Below, piece after piece: positions 56,161 through 64,000 of a stretch of 64,000 bases of DNA (its first letter is position 1; each line of letters starts with the position of its first letter). The stretch spans positions 3,720,001 through 3,784,000 of the forward strand of contig JAMKCF010000009.1 in assembly GCA_023634235.1 (NCBI GenBank), given 5' to 3'. The notes below the pieces were generated by a model, which saw nothing but the letters and a program-made list of their open reading frames with translations, did not search any database and was not told where the DNA came from. The DNA comes from Pisaster brevispinus. Its lineage: Eukaryota > Echinodermata > Asteroidea > Forcipulatida > Asteriidae. A program made the position numbers and the translations under genes.

Positions 56161-56937
56161 GTTTTTGTTTTTTTAGATTTAAAACAAATTAATATTTTGA
56201 CTGTACAAATATCACCGTACATGCATTCAAAGGTAGAAGTGGGTCGGTTTTCGTTGTAACGCAGGTTTTTGGACGTCGCAAGCTCACATGTTTCAAAGTA
56301 TAGACCTACAATGGTTCATACAATAGCAAACGAGCAACAACTAAATATGTAGCAAGGAACATGTACAAACACTGTTATCGAAACAAAAGTTTTTCGTTGT
56401 TGTTTCATTTTAAATTGAACGAGCTATTAATATCAAATGGATCGCGTTAAACCGTGAGTGTTCCCAATGTCATCCGACATTATTTATTCACGGTGCGATG
56501 CCCCGCCTATCGTCCGTCTGTCGAGAAAAGGGTTTTTGTACTTTGAACATTTTTGAGATTTTTGCTCCAAGTAAATTTGAGGGCGCTCTTCTTATTTATT
56601 AAAGTTTCACTTTGAAAAGATTAATTTGTCGTTTAGAAGATAATAACAAGTTCATACACTTTGCATTCCCCCCCCCCCAAGTGGGCCAATAGACCTTTCT
56701 ATTGCAACGTCACAGCCAGAGTTTTTGCCAACGAGGTTGGAAAACTATAGAAAGCCATAAATGCAAAACATAAGCAGATAGCCAAGTTTGTAACACAAAT
56801 ATTCAAAAATACTGTTGAATTTGTTTGAAACAAAGCAACCAATCATGGGAGGTAATGTAGTTGAAAGTTTGCAGATTGAATGTTTTGCTAACACTCTGCC
56901 GTCCATGCCAACCAGCGCAGTTTGTTTATTATCAACA

Positions 56938-57080
56938 AATGGAAAGGTCTATAGTATACAAATAATGAATGTTTATGAGTGCAATGGTAAGAATATGTTC
57001 ATGAGTTGAAAGATGGAACATTCCATCTTTCAACTCATGAACATATTCTTACTATTGCACGAATGAAAAACATTCATTAT
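56938..57080. repeat. inverted repeat with ~65-bp arms
   Basis: Arms meet at GATGGAACATTCCATC (about 57016). Left arm ATTCAT-like TATACAAATAATGAATGTTT through TTCATGAGTTGAAAGATGGA; the right arm is its complement with a few differences. Related but decayed sequence is at 14246-14340. Confidence 0.85.
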
Positions 57081-57087
57081 TTGTTGT

Positions 57088-57530
57088 ATATAACATCCAA
57101 GTAGATCATTTGATTGGAGGATAACACTATACTATAAAGGATAATAATAAATAAATTGTACAAGAATGCTTTCTTAAGTGCATCTACTACTTTTATTTTG
57201 ACTTAAAAAGTTAACAATAAAAAGTCAACAACGGTTCAAGTTAAAAGTTAACAATGGTCCAACGGTCAAAACAGTAAAACAAGTTAAAAGTTCATATTTA
57301 ATAATGTAACTATCCAATCAAACAATTCCGCCATACTGTGTAAACAGGCAGTCACTTTCGTCAGTGGAGGGCGGGCGAGCGTGCAATAGAACAAAACGAA
57401 TGGAACGAAAAATACACGGTGAATGGAACGAAAAATGCACGGCGAATGACGTAGCAATGGTACGTTTATTTGCCATCACGTGACGGACAATCCTCTAATC
57501 AAATGGCAAGGATCTGCTTGGGCGTTATAT
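57088..57530. mobile_element. MITE with ATAACRCCCAAGTAGAT ends, second copy
   Basis: Left TATATAACATCCAAGTAGAT and right GATCTGCTTGGGCGTTATAT are inverse, followed internally by TTTGATTGGAGGAT or its complement. The interior has repeated AAAAGTTAACAAT and GAATGGAACGAAAAATRCAC. Same family as 14415-14973. Confidence 0.65.
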
Positions 57531-58344
57531 AAACCTAAATAATATTGTCTGACACAACGGTATGTCCTCGATATACTTTTACGTAAGCGTTTGTCATAAC
57601 ATTAACGTAAGTCTTTTCTTTAATGTTGAGCTAGCAAACTAATGTATGTCTCGATATACCGTTATGGCCAAACAAAATTAGTGCAAACAGAAAACATTTT
57701 ACAAATAGCGATCATTTCCATTCGTTTGCGAAAAAGTTACGTGCAACTTGGACAGATTCTCTCATTTTAAATTGTAGCAATGAACCATTTCGCCAGAAAA
57801 GAACACTGCTGTATTAGACCATGTTTCGAGCTATTTCTGATTTACGTCTTTTACGTCAAAAAACTACCTCACCTCCCACTTTATTGAGCTACCTCCCGGA
57901 AATATTTCCAGAATGTCATATTATTTGCCGTATCAATAGTGACAATATCTCTTTCTCTTTTAAAAAATGCGACAAACAGAAACATGATTCACAAATATTT
58001 GCTTTCACAAAAATACATCAATGTAGATCAAGCATTTAAATGTAAAAATAATCTAAAATTATACTGTTTTTGTGTGTGTGATAATTTTATTAATTTTACG
58101 ATCTTATTGTTGTACGCCCATACTGTCAATAAAGTATTGGAGTGACATACACCCTTCTGCCGGAAAAAAAAGAAAAAGGTAGAAGACGTAGATAATGGTA
58201 TACATCACATCATTTTGCCAATAAACGCCACCTTTTCTATTCTACCTCCATGCTTTTTTATGGGCAAAACTTTTATTGTCAATACCTTTGTTTAGTTGGC
58301 GCTAGTATCAATTACTGAGGTACCGCCTTAGTTGTAGCCTGTCC

Positions 58345-59120
58345 TGGGCCCAATTTCATAGCGCTGCCTACAGTATAGCGCCTTAGCCTGTACTGTGCCC
58401 AGTTTCAGCACAAAGGTGTAGCAAGCACAGACAAATCTTGGAAACAGGTTACCAGCCAACATTCAATAAAGTTCACACTGTTGCCACTTGTACCCCGCTC
58501 ATTTCTTAAGTAAAGAAATTTGCTAAGCAGAATTTTCTGCTTAACGGCTGTATGAAATTTGGCCCAGGGCCCAATTTTATAAAACCTGTAAGTACACAAA
58601 TTTGCTGATCACAGAAAACAATTGCTTAGCAGAAACTGGTTATCAACCAAAATCTACAAAAAAATACAATGTTGTGACTGCTGGTGCCTCGCTCATTTCT
58701 TGCTAAGTAAAGAAATTTGCTAAGCAGACCTTACTGCTAACGGGCTTATGAAATTGGGCACAGGGCCCAATTTCATAAAACCTGTAAGCACAAAAACTTG
58801 CTAAGCACAGAAAACAATTGCTTCGCAGAAACTGGTTACCAGCCAAAATTACATTGTTGTGACTGGTGCCTCGCTTATTTCTTGCTAATTAAAGAAATTT
58901 GCTAAGCAGAATTTTCTGCTTAACGGCTTTATGAAATTGGGCCCAATTTCATACAACCTGTTACTATAGCCAAAATCTTTTTAAAAAATACATTGTTGTG
59001 ACTGGTGCCTCGCTCATTTCTTGCTAAGTAAAGAAATTTGCTAAGCAGAATTTTCTGCTTAACTGCTTTATGAAATTGGGCCCAGAAAAATCTTGCTTAG
59101 CAGAAACAGGTTACCAGCCA
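58345..59120. repeat. cluster of tandem GGGCCCAATTTCATA-family copies
   Basis: At least four copies, starting near 58346, 58565, 58760 and 58938, share GGGCCCAATTTCATA, TTGTTGTGACTGGTGCCTCG and GCTAAGCAGAATTTTCTGCT. Further partial copies continue to about 59220. Confidence 0.8.
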
Positions 59121-59309
59121 GCATTCCATAAAGTTCTCATTGTTGCCACTGTTACCCCGCTAATTAGCAAGTAAAGAAAATTGCTAATCAGAATTGTCTG
59201 CTTAACGGCTTGCGCTGCTATACGGTAAGCAAATTTTCGAGCTAACTAGCCAACAAATTTGCTTAAGCGTAAGCGTATTTCACAGGCAAGGCAGCCACCT
59301 TGCGCGTCC

Positions 59310-60720
59310 ACCGTGGACTTCCATTGTTACGTTATTTACTTTCATACAGTAAGCACCGGAAGGTTAGCGTGATAAATTTATCTATGAGAGGGAAGGCTGT
59401 TGTCATTAGTTTCATGGGTGCCAGTCTATCCTACCAGGGATCAATCATCTTTTGTACCGAGGATTGTGTTAAGCAAATGGAGCGCATTAAGTGTTTTTTC
59501 TTTTGGAATGGCAAACTGGATAACAAAAAAAACCAACAAGACTATTACCGGTCCCGTTACTATGGGAGGCACTAGCTGCAAGCTTTAAAATCAAATGCTT
59601 TTAAAAAGTATCACACTGAAATCTGGGAAATGAAGAAGTCTTTTATGCAAAGCTAGCGGGAAGAACGAACTTGGCTGGTACATTTTAGATAACCCTAGAG
59701 CCATCGTTTGTGGTACTCAGGATAATTATAAAGAATTAATTCATTACAGAAATCTGCATTTTTTTTATAGCAAAGTGTTCTCCTGTGTTGACGAAACTCA
59801 TGAACTCCCCCTCTGGAAAAATAGTACTAGTAAGTACTAATGACAAGGATAAAGAAGTAGACAGCAAAATACTTAAATCCGTGGGGATGAATCGTTTAAA
59901 ACTTGTTCTCGAAAATGATAGCCTAATTAGTCACCAAACTCTGGCTAAAACTTTGTAAAATCTTGTCTTTAAAGCATGTAGAATTAGCAATGTTCTAAAG
60001 AAAAACATTAATCACAGCTACGTCACTGACAACAGGCAGGGTCCACCTAATAATTTTTTGAATAATGTTACCATTGAAGATAAACAGACCGGCAAAAATA
60101 GTAGACTTTTGGACAATAACGTTAAAGATGTTTACAGGTGTTTTATTAATAAACAATTCATGTCTCCTGCGGTTTTGCAATACTGGGTTATTAACTAATA
60201 ATTACTAGTTATTTCCACATTACTACATACATCCGATGTTAATACTTGGGAAAATGGTCGGTGTCCCCTTATGGAAGCCGATGAAAAAGATTTGTGGTTC
60301 AAATTAAAACATAGAATTCTCCCTACTTAAGATAAATTGTACAAATTTTGTATCACAGATGACACTGATCCTCGACACTGCAAGGTTATGGGTTGAAGCT
60401 GAACGTCAATAAAACCAAAGGCCTCTGGCTAGGGAAATGGAAACATAGACAAGACAAACCTTGTAATTTTATTTGGTGCGATGATAAACGGAAAAAGCTG
60501 GGTATTAATTATCTTTGCTAATCGTGTTACACCAGAGGACAACTTGGGGGCCGAGAGTAAACAAAATTCATTGTGTCCTTGACAAATGGTCCAAATGCCA
60601 CCTTAATCTAATGAAACAATTGAACATCTTTTTATACAGTGTGATTTATAATGCTTTGTTATTTGTCTCTTCGATTGTGCTACAATTCTCGGTATTTACA
60701 TAACTGACGATGCAGTTAGC
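59310..60720 (+). mobile_element. scrambled fragments of an L2/CR1-like LINE
   Basis: 59330-59590 encodes SMRGKAVVISFMGASLSYQG, CVKQMERIKCFFFWNGKLDN and TITGPVTMGGT, from the end of a reverse transcriptase. 59760-60350 continues with LWFKLKHRILPT and a following region. 60385-60510 encodes GLKLNVNKTKGLWLGKWKHR, which normally lies upstream of the first block, and ETIEHLFIQCD appears after 60620. So at least two fragments are present out of order, with many stops. Confidence 0.6.
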
Positions 60721-60989
60721 ACAACAATTTTCTTACCGTTATGCAGCGCTAGAAATTGGGCCCTGGGCCCTATTTCATAAAGCTGTTAAGCAGAAAATAC
60801 TGCTAGGTAATTTTCTATGCTAAGCAGAAAATGAGTGGGGCAAATTTTTGGAATTTTGGCTAGTAACCAGTTTCTGGTAAGCAATTTTTTCTGTGCTTAG
60901 CAAGTTTGTGTGCTTAAAATTCTGATTAGCAGATTTCTTTACTTAGCAAGACATGAGCGGGGTACCAGTGGCAACATTGGAACTCTTTA

Positions 60990-61839
60990 GCCCTTTTCAC
61001 ACGACGGAAAAAACGAACATTCTTTGCGAAATTTTACAATTTTTTGTAAAAAATTACAATTTGGGCTTCGTGTGAAAGGACAGTCATATTTTACATCGCC
61101 TACATTCCTTGCGAAATTTTCGCAAACCTTGCGAAATTTTGTAGTAGGTCCCGACCCCCGACAAAATCTTACGCTAGCGTAATTTTTCGCAAGGAATCTA
61201 GTCAAACCTTCGTGTGAAACGATCCGTTGTTTATTGACCGACAATCCTCGCGAAAGCGGTATTAACACGCATGCGTGAAGAACATTCGGGAGCCGACCTT
61301 TGTGTGTTAACACACCGTCACCGGGCACTGGTCACCGTTGCGACCATTTGCCACCTCGTCCGCGATTTCCCGCCAAACATGGCCGTTTTGGGTCAAACCA
61401 TCCATTTTAAATTGGGTGGTTTCCTTCTCCATAATGTTTATCAAGGCAATCGTTTCCTCGTAGTACCAAGATTTCTTGACCTTCTTACTCTTATCTTTGG
61501 TTGATGTCGTCGCCGGTCGTTTTTTGGTGGACTCCCCAACGTCTTCGTGAGTGTCAGCAGCCATTTTGAAGAATGTTTACATGGTTTATTTGTTACCGCA
61601 ACACACTGTGCACACCGACATACGTCATCATTTAACTGGTACTAGCGCTGTTTAAGAACAAAAACTCTATAGTTCAGTGGTAACCAGCTAAGTCTGTACT
61701 CTCGTCTCATGGAACGTGGTCACATTTTTACTTGGTGTCGTGTGAAAGCTTGCGAAAGCGGTCAGGCGTGGGATGACTTCAGCGCTCGTTAAATTCGTCG
61801 CAAGGAATGTTGGGGTTTTTTTTCTCGTGTGAAAAGGGC
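60990..61839 (-). mobile_element. Harbinger-type element, 850 bp, TTA duplications
   Basis: Ends GCCCTTTTCACACGA and TCGTGTGAAAAGGGC are perfect inverses, and similarity continues about 45 bp inward (AACATTCYTTGCGA). TTA flanks both sides (60987-60989 and 61840-61842). CTTGCGAAATTTTCGCAA-type palindromes are subterminal. It carries a Myb/SANT-like frame but no DDE nuclease. Confidence 0.85.
61307..61564 (-). CDS. Myb/SANT-like DNA-binding protein of a Harbinger-type element (truncated)
   Basis: 85 codons from ATG at 61564. A Lys/Thr-rich N-terminus (residues 1-31) is followed by a Myb/SANT-like or trihelix start: WYYEETIALINIMEKETTQF at 33-52, then VWREIADEVANGRNGDQC at 63-80. Autonomous Harbinger elements encode such a protein beside the transposase; it binds the element and helps the transposase into the nucleus (family knowledge). 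Here the third helix and everything after DQC are missing and the frame ends four codons on, so the gene was truncated by an internal deletion or a lost splice. It lies wholly inside the TIRs. It may be non-functional or a titrating fragment. Confidence 0.6.
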   Translation of the reverse strand: MAADTHEDVGESTKKRPATTSTKDKSKKVKKSWYYEETIALINIMEKETTQFKMDGLTQNGHVWREIADEVANGRNGDQCPVTVC

Positions 61840-61987
61840 TTATGATATGTTTCTTGCGAAGCAAGATTTTTCTGTGCTTACAAAATTTTTGTGCGGAAAT
61901 TGGGCCCAGGACAGGCTATAAACCGCTACTAAGTATTAAATGATACTAGCGCCAACAAAGGTACTAACAATAACAGTTTTGCCCATT

Positions 61988-62679
61988 AAAGTTGAACTCA
62001 CCACAAACACCTGTTCAATTATACTGCATTCACACAATAAATGCCTGGGTCTTTGTAGAATACCTTATAGGAAATTACACTCTGGTAACAATTCTTTCAT
62101 CTAAGTGACCCAAGTAGAATTCTTGGATATGACCTAAAACCGGTGCAATGTGTTTTAATAGTCAAGATGCTTCGGCAGATTTGGAACATCATACATCAGG
62201 TGCAAAAAAGTTTTTTCTAAAAAGCTACAAAAATCCCTCTGATATCGATATTAATTTTCTGTTCAAACGTACTCTCCAGCAATTTCTCACTTTAGAAAAG
62301 GAAAGAATGGGCAGTGATAAGTTTTTGTCTATGCTCTGTAGGCTATCTACAAATGGAGATAAGATGTATAGCTACAAATTAAGATACAGGGTATCTGGTA
62401 TCCCATCAACTAGAATATACTGTCAAAAATAGCACAGGTCATTTTTTGTCTATCAAGGTATAGGTCTTTAAAATGTTAGCATGCGTAATGACTTTTCGTC
62501 ATTTTTGAGACCCCTTAGTGCCTAAGTGAAATGTCCGATTGCTTTTATATTACATTTGATTATAAACTAGGTGCATATGTGTGACACTATAAGGATAGAT
62601 TAGTCACACCTTTGACGGGTATTTGGCAGGGGTCTGAATATGTGTCATAGTTCTACTTCTAGGAGTAGGTTGGTTCAAG
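61988..62679. other. intergenic
   Basis: An open stretch at 62148-62432 (plus) has no recognisable domain (KKFFLKSYKNPSDIDINFLF). No splice context supports it. Otherwise nothing seen. Confidence 0.3.
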
Positions 62680-62836
62680 ATGACCACGGGTGTGTTCCTT
62701 CGACCCTTCCCTGTATTTCTGTATGTAGCGGTGCCCCACCCATGGGTCTGGACACGTCAGACTGACCGTTCCTAACTTGGATATAACACATTGATTTTAA
62801 AGTGCATACAATGTACGGTAGAATGTTCGTACGTAA

Positions 62837-62893
<57 letters not shown>
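62680..62893. repeat. inverted single unit of the 55-56 kb repeat plus (AAC)n
   Basis: 62680-62790 is the complement of the GGGCACCACTACATACAGAA-type unit. (CAA)19 or so follows at 62837-62893. Confidence 0.75.
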
Positions 62894-62895
<2 letters not shown>

Positions 62896-63127
62896 TTTTT
62901 TTACAAAGGGTCTGGGGTATAGCTCTCGGGTCTGGTCATGTGAAAAATGCTTCAATATAGTTCTATGGTTTATGCACAAATAAACGTTAAATATCAAAAC
63001 AGTAACTGGTACTTGTTTGACATTCGAATGTCGAATATCGAACGTCAAACGAGAAACCAACTTCTCACCGGTGGCTATAAAGACCAAACACATCATACAA
63101 AACAGATAGGGCCTATGGATCAAGTCA

Positions 63128-63540
63128 GCGGTATGTTTACATTGACTTATCATGACATGATTGAGTCGAGTTAATCGGAACCTACCTCAATGTCTGAACT
63201 AACGTTAACCTCTGAACCTAACGAAAACCCGACAAATCTGCCTATCAATTTAAAACGTACCTTTATAATATCCAGTGAGTCTCCTGCTTTTGATAAACAG
63301 TACTGTCAGTAGTAATACCAAACAGTACTACTCATGTACTACCTAGTATTTTTTAGTAAGACCAAACAATCAACGGTATGTTTACATTGACATGCATGAC
63401 ACGATTGATAATCTAACGTTAACCTCTACTGGCCATGGTACACAAATAGAAACTCGACACATCTGCCTGTGCCTATATCAATCTAAAACGTACCTTTATA
63501 ATATCCAGTGAGTCTCCTGCCTTTGATGAACAGCCAGATA
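63128..63540. repeat. tandem duplication of ~240 bp
   Basis: ACGGTATGTTTACATTGAC, CTAACGTTAACCTCT and AAAACGTACCTTTATAATAT followed by CCAGTGAGTCTCCTGC occur twice (63128-63300 and 63375-63540). The copies differ by several substitutions and small gaps. Confidence 0.8.
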
Positions 63541-64000
63541 ATCCATATAGCGTCATAGTTTGTGTCAAAAGAGACATTTCTAGGTAGAAGTTAGGGAAAC
63601 GAAATTGAAATCGAAACTCCCTCCATGTAAACTGTATTAATAGACCTGGAGAGGGCGCACTTCATAAACAATCCAAAATCATTAAAGGTGCTATGCATGT
63701 TACTTTTTGGAAGAGAAAATAATTATAGCAAGAAATAATAATTATTTACACTAGAAACAACAACCGATTTGATTGTCAAATATATTCATGATGTCGTAAA
63801 TCAAACTATGAGAAAAAAATATGAAGACTAAAATGGCCTCGATGTTAAGGTTACGAAATTGCACTATATGACTTAACAAGCTTGACCCGACATACATTTG
63901 AAGCCCATTCTGCTTGTATGTGGAATCTTGACTCAACATGAATATTTGCCCTACATACAATTATGAGAAGATCCAAACATCAGGTTGGGGGCATTGGGGC
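63541..64000. other. right edge of window, no supported gene
   Basis: A possible minus-strand first exon ends at the donor near 63490; see findings. The remainder is AT-rich and unrecognised. Confidence 0.25.

Larger units (their letters stand above)
60758..61916. repeat. GGGCCCAATTTCATA-family repeat split by a transposon
   Basis: The left part 60758-60986 (GGGCCCTATTTCATAAAGCT through GGGGTACCAGTGGCAACATT) continues at 61843-61916 (TTTTTCTGTGCTTACAAAAT, AAATTGGGCCCAGG) after the element at 60990-61839. Confidence 0.75.
58260..61986. repeat. 3.7-kb block bounded by ~85-bp inverted repeats
   Basis: 58260-58350 (TGGGCAAAACTTTTATTGTC, TTGGCGCTAGTATCA, TAGCCTGTCCTGGGCCCAAT) is the inverse of 61903-61986. 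Between them are several GGGCCC-family copies, LINE fragments and a Harbinger-type element. Either two opposed copies of one repeat flank the block, or it moved as a unit. Confidence 0.7.

Noticed and set aside
62148..62432. 94-codon plus-strand frame
   Set aside because: No domain, splice signal or composition contrast strong enough to call a gene.

Overview
This is a eukaryotic window, most likely from an echinoderm and perhaps a sea star. That reading rests on large introns with GT/AG borders, roughly 35-40% GC by eye, few genes, and a very dense load of tRNA-derived SINEs, short inverted-repeat elements, satellites and decayed non-LTR retrotransposons. I infer the organism from the character of the repeats and from the best-preserved gene; nothing in the sequence names a species.

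Only one gene can be modelled from end to end. A plus-strand gene of 12 coding exons (10708-25049) encodes a 519-residue tubulin-tyrosine-ligase-like protein of the TTLL-15 type, with an N-terminal membrane anchor and a cysteine-rich C-terminal tail. All intron phases are consistent. Its introns hold SINEs, a non-LTR fragment, a 21-bp minisatellite, two inverted copies of one 360-bp element flanking exons 6 and 7, and an 81-bp satellite that fills intron 10. On the minus strand, 6438-7100 is a single-exon gene for a 220-residue secreted, probably GPI-anchored protein resembling CCDC3. A tentative three-exon minus-strand gene for a small secreted protein spans 101-4309, with nested transposons in its first intron.

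From 25 to 44 kb the window is mostly intergenic. It has two candidate single exons (26799-26864 and 36222-36292), a coding-like minus-strand stretch at 32.4-33.0 kb, two TTAA-flanked piggyBac-type MITEs, a 54-bp array and a 160-180-bp array, and the 3' part of a non-LTR retrotransposon (41.0-42.1 kb). From 44.4 to 48.8 kb lies an 80-bp satellite whose flanking sequence recurs at 49.3-49.8 kb without the satellite.

From 50 to 64 kb there are short cysteine-containing open frames, degraded exon-like segments, tandem arrays, a foldback with arms of about 100 bp at 54.94-55.15 kb, a 3.7-kb block bounded by inverted repeats (58.26-61.99 kb) that contains scrambled LINE pieces and a Harbinger-type element still carrying a Myb/SANT-like frame, and a local duplication near the right end.

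The most interesting structural signals are a ~20-bp core shared by three otherwise different tandem arrays, the inverted repeats around exons 6-7 of the TTLL gene, and the satellite that appears to have expanded inside a dispersed element. I saw no rRNA, no intact tRNA gene and no CRISPR array.
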